From: Rhodoplanes sp.
GTDB lineage: Bacteria; Pseudomonadota; Alphaproteobacteria; Rhizobiales; Xanthobacteraceae
Direction: 5' to 3'
Assembly (NCBI RefSeq): GCF_013377085.1
Contig: NZ_JACAAX010000004.1
Location: forward strand, 62,001-126,000
DNA length: 64,000 nucleotides
Shown here: in pieces, positions 1 to 8,572 of the stretch
How positions within the stretch are numbered: position 1 is the first letter of the stretch
Layout of the letters: the number at the start of each line of letters is the position of its first letter
Translations under genes and position numbers: made by a program
The notes under the pieces: generated by a model
Seen by the model: the letters and a program-made list of their open reading frames with translations, nothing else
Told to the model about the DNA's origin: nothing
The model's database searches: none

Positions 1-55
1 GTGCGAAAAACCGGCATCGATTCACAATCCGGTTCGAGCACCCGAGATCATCGCC

Positions 56-601
56 ATGACCAAGCTTCGTTACGATCCTCTCACCCAGATCATTCATTGG
101 CTCACCCTGATCGGCGTCGCCGGCGCCATTGCCAGCGGGCAGATCATGGAGGAAGTCGCCCGCGGGCCGGCCAAGGCTCAGCTCATCTCGTTCCACATGT
201 CGCTCGGCGTGCTGGTGCTCGCCCTCACGCTGCTGCGCCTGTCGTGGCGGCTGGTGACGCCGCAGCCGGAGCCGATCCCAGGCTCGCCGCTGGTGCAACT
301 CGCCGCCCGCGCCATGCACCTCGCGCTCTATGCGGCGCTGGTCGCCGTGCCGGTCGCCGGCATGCTGATGGTGTGGGCCAAGGGCCGCTCGGTCGGCTTC
401 TTCGGCTTCTTCACCCTGCCGCCGCTGATCAGCCCGGACCGCGGGCTGGCCGAGACGCTGGAGGATGTGCACGCCTTCGCCGCCAATCTGATCATGATCC
501 TGGCCGGCGTGCACGCGGCCGCAGCGATCGTCCACCACCTCGTCTTGAAGGACGGCGCCATCGCCCGGATGCTGCCGTTCGGCGAGCCGCGGCACGGTTG
601 A
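56..601 (+). CDS. cytochrome b561 family protein
   Basis: Inner-membrane dihaem b-type cytochrome of the b561 family, which passes electrons between the quinone pool and periplasmic c-type cytochromes. The 181 residues have the family length. Four hydrophobic segments are visible, with histidines placed as haem ligands: one in HWLTLIG near residue 15, one in FHMSLG near 51, and a cluster in HAFAANL and GVHAAAAIVHH near 140-165. It is the first gene of a three-gene unit with the SHP-like protein at 662 and the dihaem cytochrome at 1108. The same three proteins form a known operon in Rhodobacter sphaeroides. The family and context are secure; the physiological partner is inferred. Confidence 0.9.
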   Translation: MTKLRYDPLTQIIHWLTLIGVAGAIASGQIMEEVARGPAKAQLISFHMSLGVLVLALTLLRLSWRLVTPQPEPIPGSPLVQLAARAMHLALYAALVAVPVAGMLMVWAKGRSVGFFGFFTLPPLISPDRGLAETLEDVHAFAANLIMILAGVHAAAAIVHHLVLKDGAIARMLPFGEPRHG

Positions 602-661
602 GCCGGGCCGCCACGGCGGCCTTCCGCAAGCACGACCTTCCGCAAGCAAGAGAGATCGATC

Positions 662-1099
662 ATGGCCCTCGTCGTCAGCCGGCTCGCGCAGCCGGCCGTG
701 CCCCTGCTGTTCGCCGCGGCCCTCGTCTCCGCGGCGCAGGCCGAGCCCGGCCCGGCGCAGCGCGCCGTGCTGGCCCAGCAGGTCGAGGCGGCGCGCGCCG
801 TCGCCCCGGGCTTCGCGCCCTCCGCCGAACGCGGCCGCACGTTGTTCATGAGCAGCCCAGCGGCCGGCAAGCCCGACACGCCGTCCTGCACGTCGTGCCA
901 CACCACGAATTTGAGCCGGGCCGGGCAGAGCCGCGCCGGTAAGGCGATCGAGCCGATGGCGCCGTCCGTGGTGCCGACCCGGCTGTCGGATTCCGCGACA
1001 GTCGAAAAATGGTTCCGGCGCAATTGTCCCGACGTGCTCGGGCGCGACTGCAGCGTGGCCGAGAAGGCGGACCTGCTCGCCTTTCTGATCGGTCTGTGA
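662..1099 (+). CDS. SHP-like monohaem cytochrome c (DUF1924)
   Basis: Periplasmic monohaem c-type cytochrome of the DUF1924/SHP family. SHP (sphaeroides haem protein) is an unusual high-spin cytochrome that binds oxygen and is reduced by a dihaem cytochrome. The protein has 145 residues with an N-terminal hydrophobic signal peptide ending near AAQAEP. A single CxxCH haem site lies at C76/C79/H80. The C-terminal half (PTRLSDSATVEKWFRRNC) is typical of DUF1924. The gene follows the b561 gene and is 8 bases upstream of the dihaem cytochrome gene, so the three are probably one transcript. The function is transferred from the family and not shown here. Confidence 0.88.
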   Translation: MALVVSRLAQPAVPLLFAAALVSAAQAEPGPAQRAVLAQQVEAARAVAPGFAPSAERGRTLFMSSPAAGKPDTPSCTSCHTTNLSRAGQSRAGKAIEPMAPSVVPTRLSDSATVEKWFRRNCPDVLGRDCSVAEKADLLAFLIGL

Positions 1100-1107
1100 G
1101 GGCCACG

Positions 1108-1620
1108 ATGGACACGACGAACCGAACGATGCGCTTTCTGCGTGGTGCCGTGCTGGTGGGTGCGCCGCTCGCCGTCCTGGTGGCGATCGCGAGCCCGCTG
1201 GTCGCCGACGGCGTCCGGCTCGAGCCGGTCCGGGATTCCGTGGTGGCGAAGGAGTGCAGCGCCTGCCACATGCTGTATCCGGCCGGGCTGTTGCCGGCGC
1301 GCTCGTGGCGCGGCATGACCTCGACGCTCGCCGATCACTTCGGCGACAATGCCGCCCTGGACGACCCGACCGCCGCGCGGATCGCGGCCTATCTGGCCGC
1401 CAATGCGGCCGATGCCGCCGCACGGAACCGCAAGATGATGCGGGGCCTCGCCGCCGACGTCACGCCGGCGCGGATCACCGAGCTGCCGTGGTGGACGCGC
1501 AAGCACGAGCGCAAGGACCGCGTCGCGCCGGCGACGCTCGCGCGCAAGGGCGCCAAGTTCAAGGGCGACTGCAAGGCGTGCCACGACGACGCCGAGCGCG
1601 GCCTGTTCGACGACGACTGA
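1108..1620 (+). CDS. dihaem cytochrome c (DHC-like)
   Basis: Probable dihaem c-type cytochrome that reduces the SHP-like protein encoded just upstream. The ATG at 1108 follows the previous stop by 8 bases. The reading frame is open further upstream, but only this start gives a signal/anchor segment (about residues 10-35). Two CxxCH sites are seen: C50/C53/H54 and, very near the C-terminus, C155/C158/H159. The 170-residue length fits the DHC family. Together with the b561 gene this gives a full route from quinol to b561, DHC and SHP. The route is inferred from Rhodobacter homologues. Confidence 0.88.
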   Translation: MDTTNRTMRFLRGAVLVGAPLAVLVAIASPLVADGVRLEPVRDSVVAKECSACHMLYPAGLLPARSWRGMTSTLADHFGDNAALDDPTAARIAAYLAANAADAAARNRKMMRGLAADVTPARITELPWWTRKHERKDRVAPATLARKGAKFKGDCKACHDDAERGLFDDD

Positions 1621-1690
1621 CCAGTCACGCCTAGGCTGCCGCGGTGATCGGGCAGGCCCGGATACCGTTCGGGCCGGCCGTGTCCTAGTG

Positions 1691-1712
1691 TCCCGTGACG
1701 ACCGTCACGGGA
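1691..1712. promoter_or_regulatory. 22-bp inverted repeat upstream of the multicopper oxidase gene
   Basis: Arms TCCCGTGACG and CGTCACGGGA are perfect reverse complements separated by only AC. The repeat ends 7 bases before the ATG at 1720 and overlaps the likely ribosome-binding region (CGGGAG). It could be an operator for a dimeric regulator or an RNA hairpin that blocks the ribosome-binding site. The regulator is unknown. Confidence 0.5.
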
Positions 1713-1719
1713 GCGCGCC

Positions 1720-3666
1720 ATGCCGATCGACCGCCGGGTCTTCCTCGCCTACGGGGCGAGTGCGTCGCTCGGCCTGTTCGCGGTAGGTGCATCGGGGCGC
1801 CGCGAGGCGGTCGCCGCCTCGGTGACGGGCGGCACGCTGAGGCTCTCCCGGGTCGAGAGGTTCGCGCTGCCGCTGGCCGTGCCGCCGGCGATGCCGCGCT
1901 CCGGCCGGAACGCCTGGCGGATCGCGGCGCGCGAGCAGGCGCAGCAGATGTTGCCGCCGCCCTTCGGGCCGACCCGGGTGTGGTGCTACGGCGCGAGCGG
2001 CGTCGACGACAGCTTCGCCTCGCCCGCCTTCACGATCGAGGCGACGCGCGGCACGCCCGTCGAGATCACCTGGATCAACGAACTCGTCACGCCGGAGCGG
2101 CGCTTCCGGCCGCATCTGTTCGCCGTCGATCCGACCCTGCACTGGGCCAATCCGGGCGGCCGGCGCGACACCCGTCCGACCTTCGCGGCGACGCCTGGGC
2201 CGTACCGCGGGCCGGTGCCGCTGGTCACCCATGTGCACGGCATGGCCGAGGTTGACGACTGGAGCGACGGCTATCCCGAGGCCTGGGTGTTGCCCGACGC
2301 GGCCGACATTCCAGAGGGCTTCGCGCCGGTCGGCACCTGGTTCGACTTCTTCTGGACCAAGTCGGGCCGGCGCGACTGGGGCCCTGGCCACGCGACCTTC
2401 CGGTATCCCAACAGCCAGCGGCCGACCATGCTGTGGTTCCACGACCACGTGCTCGGCCTCACCCGGCTGAACGTCTATGCGGGCCTCGCCGGCTTCTATC
2501 GGCTGCGCAGCGACGACCCCGCCGACCACCCGACCGTCGCCGGAACCAACGCGCCCGCCGTGCTGCCGGACGGTCCATACGAAATTCCGCTCGCCATCCA
2601 GGACCGCTCGTTCAACGCCGACGGCTCGCTGTTTTATCCCGATGCCCGCCAGATGTTCGACGGCTATGCCGGCCCCTATGTGCCGGCCTCGGCGGTGCCG
2701 CCCATCTGGGTGCCGGAGTTCTTCGGCAACGTCATGGTGGTCAACGGCCGCACCTGGCCCCATTGCAATGTCGAGCCGCGGCGCTATCGCCTGCGCGTTC
2801 TCAACGGCTGCAATTCCCGTGTTCTGATTCTGCGCTTCGGCGATCCCAAGGTGGAGGTCTGGCAGATCGGCACCGAGGGCGGCTATCTGCGCGCGCCCGT
2901 GAAGCTGCGCGAGATCCGACTGGCGCCGGCCGAGCGCGTCGATCTCGTCGTCGACTTCTCGCGGCTCGCCGCCGGCAGCCGGGTGACGCTGCGCAATCTC
3001 GGGCCGGACGGTCCCTATCAGGGGGCCGCCGACGCCGAGCCGGCCGATCCGCGCAGCAGCGGCCAGGTGATGCAATTCCGGATCGTGCGCGCGTCAGGGC
3101 CCGACCCGACGACGCCGCCGGCCCGGCTGGTGATGCCGGCGATCGCGCCGCTGACCGCGGGGCGCGAGCGCGCGCTTGCGCTGGTCGAGGCGATGACGCC
3201 GGCGAAGAGCGGCGAGGTTCCGCACGAGGCGGCGCTCGGCATCTTCGATCCGGCGGCTGGCCGCCCGGCCGGGCTCACCGTGGCCCATTGGGCCGATCCG
3301 GTCACCGAGAACCCGGCGGTCGGCGACACCGAGACCTGGGCGTTCCACAATTTCACCGCCGACGCCCATCCGATGCATGTCCACGACGTGCTGTTCCAGG
3401 TGGTCGACCGCCGCGCCCTCGATCCGGCGACCGGCCGGCCGACCGGGCCGGCGCGGCCGCCGGTCCCGGAGGAGGACGGCTGGAAGGACACCGTGACCGC
3501 CTATCCGGGCGAGGTGGTGCGGGTCCGAATGACGTTCTCGAAGCCCGGCCAGTTCGTCTGGCACTGCCACATCGTCGAGCACGAGGACAACGAGATGATG
3601 CGGCCGTTCCGCATCGGGCCGGAGCAATCCGGCGAGCCGCAGGACCACGGCGCCCCGAAGACGTGA
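1720..3666 (+). CDS. Tat-exported multicopper oxidase, CotA/laccase-like
   Basis: Periplasmic multicopper oxidase of 648 residues that oxidises phenolic, organic or metal substrates while reducing oxygen to water. The N-terminus DRRVFLA followed by a hydrophobic stretch is a twin-arginine export signal, as expected for a protein folded with copper before export. All four copper motifs are present: H171/H173 (THVHGM), H241/H243 (WFHDHV), H550/H553/H555 (HPMHVH), and H615-C616-H617 with H621 and M626. The ending HEDNEMMRPF resembles CotA and bilirubin oxidase. Met626 as axial ligand suggests a moderate redox potential. The true substrate cannot be read from sequence. Confidence 0.92.
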   Translation: MPIDRRVFLAYGASASLGLFAVGASGRREAVAASVTGGTLRLSRVERFALPLAVPPAMPRSGRNAWRIAAREQAQQMLPPPFGPTRVWCYGASGVDDSFASPAFTIEATRGTPVEITWINELVTPERRFRPHLFAVDPTLHWANPGGRRDTRPTFAATPGPYRGPVPLVTHVHGMAEVDDWSDGYPEAWVLPDAADIPEGFAPVGTWFDFFWTKSGRRDWGPGHATFRYPNSQRPTMLWFHDHVLGLTRLNVYAGLAGFYRLRSDDPADHPTVAGTNAPAVLPDGPYEIPLAIQDRSFNADGSLFYPDARQMFDGYAGPYVPASAVPPIWVPEFFGNVMVVNGRTWPHCNVEPRRYRLRVLNGCNSRVLILRFGDPKVEVWQIGTEGGYLRAPVKLREIRLAPAERVDLVVDFSRLAAGSRVTLRNLGPDGPYQGAADAEPADPRSSGQVMQFRIVRASGPDPTTPPARLVMPAIAPLTAGRERALALVEAMTPAKSGEVPHEAALGIFDPAAGRPAGLTVAHWADPVTENPAVGDTETWAFHNFTADAHPMHVHDVLFQVVDRRALDPATGRPTGPARPPVPEEDGWKDTVTAYPGEVVRVRMTFSKPGQFVWHCHIVEHEDNEMMRPFRIGPEQSGEPQDHGAPKT

Positions 3667-3676
3667 CGGGCGCGGG

Positions 3677-4318
3677 TCAGCGATCCCGCCAGGTCGCCGC
3701 AGCCATGACGGCGCCGATCAGCGCGAGCAGCACGGCCGGCACCGCCAACGCCAGAAACCCGATCCGCCCGTGCGTGAGCCCGCCGGCGACGGCGCCGCAC
3801 AGCAGCGCGCCCCACAGCAGCGCATGGGTGAGAGAGGGGCGCCAGGAGGCACGCCGCTGCACGACTTGCCCCAGCATGCGCCCGAGATTGACCAGCGCGC
3901 CGGTGACGTAGGTCATCGCCACCCGCGTCTCGCCGATGCGCGACAACGGGATGTTCTGCATGCCCATGGCGACGGTGATGGGCAGGAGCGACAGCGCGGG
4001 GGGCACGCCGCTCGCGAGCGCGGCGAGGGCGGCAGCGAGCAACGCCGCCTCCAGCCCGCACACTGCTGCCATGGCCCAGCGCCCCGCCGGCCCAGTGATC
4101 AGCGCGCCGACGAAGGCCCCGAGCACGAAGCCGGCAATCGCCAGCGCCGGTTCGACAGCGGCCGTCCATTCGGCATTGGCCGCATGAATGCCGAGCACCG
4201 TCGTGTTGCCGCTCATGAAGGAGACGAACAGCCGGCTGAACTGGAGATAGCCGACCGCGTCGACGAAGCCCGCGATGGCGGCGAGCGCGCCGGCGAGTAT
4301 CACGACCGAAGCCTGCAT
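3677..4318 (-). CDS. YoaK family (DUF1275) membrane protein
   Basis: Integral membrane protein of 213 residues matching the YoaK/DUF1275 family. The opening AGFVDAVGYLQFSRLFVSFMSGN segment, with the conserved FMSGNTT motif near residue 40, is characteristic. Six or so hydrophobic helices are visible, and NLGRMLGQ in the second half is also typical. The family function is unknown; a transporter-like role is often assumed. The gene converges on the multicopper oxidase, with 10 bases between the stops. Confidence 0.88.
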   Translation of the reverse strand: MQASVVILAGALAAIAGFVDAVGYLQFSRLFVSFMSGNTTVLGIHAANAEWTAAVEPALAIAGFVLGAFVGALITGPAGRWAMAAVCGLEAALLAAALAALASGVPPALSLLPITVAMGMQNIPLSRIGETRVAMTYVTGALVNLGRMLGQVVQRRASWRPSLTHALLWGALLCGAVAGGLTHGRIGFLALAVPAVLLALIGAVMAAATWRDR

Positions 4319-4414
4319 GGGTTGGGTCTCTCCTGCGAGTGCGCGACCCTATCGGGCGGCGGCAGCCGGCGCGATCCCCCGACCGTCGACCGCGCGGTCG
4401 CCGGCCCGCACGGG

Positions 4415-4873
4415 TCAGGCCGGCGGCCCGAGGCCGAGCTCGACGCCCTCCGGCCAGGCCAGCAGGTGACTGCGGCAGCGTCGGCAGTCGCTGCTGCCGA
4501 AACCGGGCAGCGGCACCGGCAGGGCGGCGAGGCGAGCGACGAGGTCGCATTCGTCGCCGCCCGGGATCGCCCAGACGGCAAACACGGTGCCGCGGGTCGT
4601 GAGCCGGTCGACATGCCAGCGCAGCGTCTTGCGCCGGCGCAGGTGGCGGGCGATGCGGGCCCGCAGGCCGCCGGGTCCGCGGGCCGAACCGCAGTAGAGA
4701 TAGCGCCCCGCTGGAAGCGTTTTTGCCATGCGCCCAGCGACGGTCACACGCACCGGTCGAGCCAGCCGGATGGCGAGGACATAGGCACCCGCCAGGGTCG
4801 GAAGGCTGGCCCCGGACTCGCAGGTATGCCCTGCGGCACAGGCACTACCGATAGTCGTTCCGGGCCTGTCCAT
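4415..4873 (-). CDS. DUF123 / Uri-type GIY-YIG-like protein
   Basis: Protein of about 150 residues in the DUF123 family (COG1833, called Uri endonuclease-like and distantly related to GIY-YIG nucleases). Recognisable blocks are GAYVLAIRL near residue 28, LPAGRYLYCGSARGPGGL near 55-70, RIARHLRRRKTLRWHVDRL near 75-90, and two cysteines in SSDCRRC near 128. The start is uncertain: no strong Shine-Dalgarno precedes the ATG at 4873, and the conserved part starts near residue 26. Nuclease activity has not been demonstrated for most members. Confidence 0.8.
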   Translation of the reverse strand: MDRPGTTIGSACAAGHTCESGASLPTLAGAYVLAIRLARPVRVTVAGRMAKTLPAGRYLYCGSARGPGGLRARIARHLRRRKTLRWHVDRLTTRGTVFAVWAIPGGDECDLVARLAALPVPLPGFGSSDCRRCRSHLLAWPEGVELGLGPPA

Positions 4874-4954
4874 TCGGTGAAATCCTGAGGCTCATGGCCG
4901 CAATTGTATGCAAGTACCACGAAACGTACGCGGATGGCGCATACCTGGCATTTA

Positions 4955-4969
4955 TTGTGCATAGCACAA
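4955..4969. promoter_or_regulatory. 15-bp palindrome in a divergent intergenic region
   Basis: TTGTGC-ATA-GCACAA is a perfect inverted repeat in the AT-richer gap between the DUF123 gene (leftward) and the zinc-ribbon gene (rightward). It lies 82 bases from the first start and 81 from the second, the right place for an operator of one or both. The regulator is not known. Confidence 0.35.
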
Positions 4970-5049
4970 ATTTGTATTGACTCGTATACCTCCCCAGGGT
5001 CGACTAGCCCCTGCGTAATTGCACGGACTGGAAAAGCCGAGGAGTTCGC

Positions 5050-5256
5050 ATGCGCCGTCTCGCCGTCGCCTCCGCTAGTTCGCTTCCGTCGCTGATCATT
5101 CCATGCCCGCGCTGCGCGAAGCGCATGTCGTACCGATCGACCAGCTCGACCAAAGCCGAACCTCGTATCCAGGACACCGTGTTCGCCTGCGACCAGTGCG
5201 GCACCGAAGTGATCCGCACCAGCTTCCGCTCCTTCGATCCCAAGCAAGCCGCCTGA
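5050..5256 (+). CDS. small zinc-ribbon protein
   Basis: A 68-residue protein with two CxxC pairs, CPRC at about residue 19 and CDQC at about 52, separated by 29 residues. This is the layout of a structural zinc ribbon. No further domain is visible. The start at 5050 has GAGG 8-11 bases upstream. It stands alone between the divergent DUF123 gene and the M20 hydrolase gene. Function is unknown; small zinc ribbons often bind nucleic acids or act as stress-related adaptors. Confidence 0.7.
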   Translation: MRRLAVASASSLPSLIIPCPRCAKRMSYRSTSSTKAEPRIQDTVFACDQCGTEVIRTSFRSFDPKQAA

Positions 5257-5446
5257 CGCTATTCGCTTGATCCGGGCCGCCTGCCGGTCCGGCCGACCCC
5301 CGCTATCCCGTTTCGCCAACGCTCGCCCCGCCGCGCCGGTTCTTCGACCGGCGGGATGCCGTCGTGCGTCGGGCGACCATCCGGGTCGGGGACGAATGTG
5401 GTACCGAGGTCCGCAGGGCTGGCGTGAGGCGGAACCGGAGGGGGCC

Positions 5447-6721
5447 ATGGGCGAGCGGGTGTTCGGCATCGACGAGAGCCGCATCTGGTCCGACCTGATG
5501 GCGCTCGCCGAGATCACGGATCCGGCCCGCCCGTACACACGCCGCTCCTTCACGCCACTGTTCCAGGCCGGGCGCGACTGGCTGCGCCGGCGCTTCGCCG
5601 AGGCCGGCCTCGCGGTGCGGCTCGACACCGCCGCCAACCTGTTCGGCCGGCTGGAGGGCAGCGAGCCCGGCCTGCCGACCATCATGCTCGGCTCCCATTC
5701 CGACTCGGTGCCGTCCGGCGGGCGCTTCGACGGGCCGGCCGGCGTCATTGCGGCGCTCGAGGTGGTGCGGGCCCTGCAGGACGACGGGCGGCGGCTGCGC
5801 CATCCGGTCGAGGTGGTCGACTGCCTGGCCGAGGAGCCGAGCGACTACGGCCTGTCCTGCGTCGGCAGCCGCGCCATGGCGGGGCTGCTCTCGGCCGAGA
5901 TGCTCGACCTGCGCAATCCGGCCGGCGAGCGGCTCGGCGACGCTATCGTGCGGGTCGGCGGCGACCCGGCCCGGCTCGCCGAGGCGCGGCGGTCGGACGT
6001 GGCGGCCTTCCTGGAGCTGCATATCGAGCAGGGCGTCGTGCTGGAGCGCAGCAAGACCGACATCGGCATCGTCACGGCACTGGTCGGCATCATCCGGCTG
6101 GAGATCGTGTTCGAGGGCGAGGCGGCGCATGCCGGCACCATGCCGATGGCGATGCGCCGCGACGCCGGCGTCGCCGCCGCCCGGCTGGTCGGCTTCGTCT
6201 CGCAGCGGGCGCGGGCGCTCGCCGGTGCCGGGCGCGGCTACGTCGTCGGCACCACGGGCGTCATCGACATCGCGCCGAACGCCATCAACGTGGTGCCGCA
6301 GCGTGCCCGCATCGTGGTCGACACGCGAGCCGAGGATGCGGCGCTGCTCGATGCCTTCGTGGCCGAGATCGAGGCCGAAAGCCGCCGCATCGCCGAGGAG
6401 ACCGCCACCGTGCGCGAGCGTTGCACCGTGCTGTCGCGGGCGACGCCGGCGAGCTGTGATCCGGACTTGAGAAGGCTGCTCGCCGAAGGTGCTGCAGCGT
6501 GCGGCCTGTCGAGCCTGGCGCTGCCCTCCGGGGCTGGCCACGACGCCGCCTTCCTGTCGCGCATCGCCCCGGCCGCCATGGTGTTCGTGCCGTGCCGCGA
6601 CGGCCGCAGCCATGCGCCCGAGGAGTGGGCCGAGCCCGCCGCCATCGCGGCCGGCGCCGTCGCCCTGCTGGAGGCGGTGGAGCGCTTCGACGCCAAGTCG
6701 CCCGATCGCGCGGCCGCCTGA
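5447..6721 (+). CDS. M20 family Zn hydrolase (allantoate/N-carbamoyl amino acid amidohydrolase type)
   Basis: Cytoplasmic di-zinc amidohydrolase of about 424 residues in the M20 family, HyuC/AllC group. Metal-site motifs are visible: GSHSDSVPSGGRFDGPAGV near residue 85-105, EEPS near 130, and ELHIEQG near 190. GxTxPMxxRxDA-like residues follow in AHAGTMPMAMRRDAG. This group cleaves N-carbamoyl-L-amino acids, allantoate or ureidoglycine. The ATG at 5447 is preceded by a strong GGAGGGGG. Another in-frame ATG at 5396 lies upstream of it and is less well placed. No hydantoinase or purine genes are adjacent, so the substrate is open. Confidence 0.88.
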   Translation: MGERVFGIDESRIWSDLMALAEITDPARPYTRRSFTPLFQAGRDWLRRRFAEAGLAVRLDTAANLFGRLEGSEPGLPTIMLGSHSDSVPSGGRFDGPAGVIAALEVVRALQDDGRRLRHPVEVVDCLAEEPSDYGLSCVGSRAMAGLLSAEMLDLRNPAGERLGDAIVRVGGDPARLAEARRSDVAAFLELHIEQGVVLERSKTDIGIVTALVGIIRLEIVFEGEAAHAGTMPMAMRRDAGVAAARLVGFVSQRARALAGAGRGYVVGTTGVIDIAPNAINVVPQRARIVVDTRAEDAALLDAFVAEIEAESRRIAEETATVRERCTVLSRATPASCDPDLRRLLAEGAAACGLSSLALPSGAGHDAAFLSRIAPAAMVFVPCRDGRSHAPEEWAEPAAIAAGAVALLEAVERFDAKSPDRAAA

Positions 6722-6943
6722 TCGCGCCTGCGGCGATTCTCGCCCGCCAAACCGCGTGCCCATCGGGACAGGCGGCCTCGGCCGCGATAACATCGCGGTC
6801 ACGCCGTTGCGCCGTTCGTCGCGTGAACCCGCGGGCTGCCCGCCGACACCTTTGTCGAGGGGATCCGGCTGCGCCGGGGTCGCGTAAGGGCCGGCTGCGC
6901 CGGACTCGAGCGAAGGCCGGCCGGGCCGGCCAGGGAGACTGTG

Positions 6944-8572
6944 ATGTCCTCATCGGTGCTCACCGCGGCCGCCGCGGCCGTGTTGCTGACGCTCCTCGGG
7001 CCGGGCTTCGTCGTGCCGAGCGATGCTGCGCCAGCCGACCGCTCCGACGGTCGCACGACACCCGCCCGCAAGCCGAAGGCAGCCGAACGGCCGCCCGGCG
7101 TGCCGGTGCCGGCGCCGCGGCCGCAGCCTGTCGCCGCAAAGCCAGCCCCGGTCGCGGTCGATGCCGCCGGCATGTTGGCCGCACAGTCGCGGCTCGCCTT
7201 CCGCCTTGTCGAGACGCTGCAGAAAGAGAAGCCAGACGCCGCCAATCTGGTGGTGTCGCCCGGCAGTCTCGCGATGGTGATGACGCTGATCGACCTCGGC
7301 GCCGACGCCACGCTGAAAGCCGCGCTCGCCCGCACGCTCGCCTTCGGCGAGGAGGCGGCACCGGCCGCACCGGGCGCCGAGACGAAGCCGGCCGCCAAGC
7401 CCGGCAAGGAGGCCAAGCCGCGCAAGGGCGACAAGGGCCGGGTCGACGCCGCCAAGCCGGCACCGCCGCCGCCCGCGGTCGATCTCGCGACGGTGCGCGA
7501 GCTGGTGGCCGCGCTGCAGTCCGACAAGGCGCTCGCCGAGGTGCTGTCGGTCGCTAACGCCATCTGGGTCGATCCGGCGGCGAAGACCAAGGAGCCGACG
7601 CTGGCGGCGGTCGGCGCCGCCGGCGGCGAGGTGTTCCGCGAGAGCCTGTCGACGCCCGAGGCGCTGGCCAAGATCAACGGCTGGGTCAGCGAGAAGACCC
7701 GCGGCATGATCCCGACGATCCTCGAACGGGTGCCGGCGGATCCGGGGCTGGTCGCACTCAACGCCCTCTATTTCAAGGACCGCTGGCGGACCAGCTTCGC
7801 CGTGGCCCGCACCAAGCCGGCGCCGTTCACCCTGCAGGACGGCAGCAAGGTCGAGGTGCCCATGATGGCGGCGACCATCGAGGCGGTGCCGGTGCGCAGC
7901 GACGACGGCTTCGTCGCGGCCGAGCTCGGCTACACGCATGAGCGCTTCGCCCTGGTGCTGCTGACCAGCAAGGACAAGCCGCTGCGCGCCGCCGAGTTCG
8001 CGCCGGCCGCCGCGTGGCTGTCGGGAGAAGGGTTTGCGCCCGCGACCGTCGACCTGTCGCTGCCGCGCCTCAAGCTGGAGGAGCGCACCGAGCTGTTGCC
8101 GGTTCTGGATGCGCTCGGCCTGAAGGAGGGGCGCATGTCGCCGACCGCGCTCGACGGTTTCGCGCCGGGTCAGCGCATCTCAGACGTGATCCAGAAGACG
8201 GTGCTGAAGATCGACGAGTCGGGCACCGAGGCGGCGGCGGCGACCGCCGTCCTCACGGTTCGCTCCGCGGTGCGGTCGCAGAACCAGCGGATCGCCTTCG
8301 ACAAGCCGTTCTGGTTCGCGCTGCGCGACCGCGACACCGGCGTGGTGCTGCTCGCCGGTTTCGTCGGCAATCCCGGCCGCGCCGTGGCGACGGCCGAGGC
8401 GGTTGCGCCGGCAGAAGCGGCGCCGGCGGCGGCGGCTCCAGCTCCGATGCCGGCACCATCGCCCGCCGAGGACACGCCCGCGCCGGCGACGACGACCACG
8501 CCGCCCGACACGGCCCCGCCGGTCGGCGAGGAGCCGCGCAGCGAGACGCCGCGCGGCGACGAGGCGCGCTGA
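6944..8572 (+). CDS. secreted serpin (serine protease inhibitor)
   Basis: 542-residue exported protein with a full serpin fold, rare in Proteobacteria. A signal peptide (about residues 1-27) is followed by a Pro-rich linker. Serpin landmarks are NLVVSPGS near 100, the hinge ESGTEAAAAT starting at E425, and the C-terminal FDKPFWFALRD...TGVVLLAGFVGNP block. Counting from the hinge as in antitrypsin puts P2-P1-P1' at R440-S441-A442, so cleavage next to Arg is plausible. Odd features are a 44-residue Lys/Pro/Ala-rich insertion (about 136-179) and a 65-residue Ala/Pro-rich C-terminal tail. The start is ATG 6944 after AGGGAGA; the GTG at 6941 is also possible. Target protease unknown. Confidence 0.9.
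   Translation: MSSSVLTAAAAAVLLTLLGPGFVVPSDAAPADRSDGRTTPARKPKAAERPPGVPVPAPRPQPVAAKPAPVAVDAAGMLAAQSRLAFRLVETLQKEKPDAANLVVSPGSLAMVMTLIDLGADATLKAALARTLAFGEEAAPAAPGAETKPAAKPGKEAKPRKGDKGRVDAAKPAPPPPAVDLATVRELVAALQSDKALAEVLSVANAIWVDPAAKTKEPTLAAVGAAGGEVFRESLSTPEALAKINGWVSEKTRGMIPTILERVPADPGLVALNALYFKDRWRTSFAVARTKPAPFTLQDGSKVEVPMMAATIEAVPVRSDDGFVAAELGYTHERFALVLLTSKDKPLRAAEFAPAAAWLSGEGFAPATVDLSLPRLKLEERTELLPVLDALGLKEGRMSPTALDGFAPGQRISDVIQKTVLKIDESGTEAAAATAVLTVRSAVRSQNQRIAFDKPFWFALRDRDTGVVLLAGFVGNPGRAVATAEAVAPAEAAPAAAAPAPMPAPSPAEDTPAPATTTTPPDTAPPVGEEPRSETPRGDEAR

Noticed and set aside
5018-5031. Shared 14-mer ATTGCACGGACTGG here and at 39271, upstream of two small genes
   Set aside because: A few matches of this length are expected by chance in 64 kb, and the flanks do not agree.
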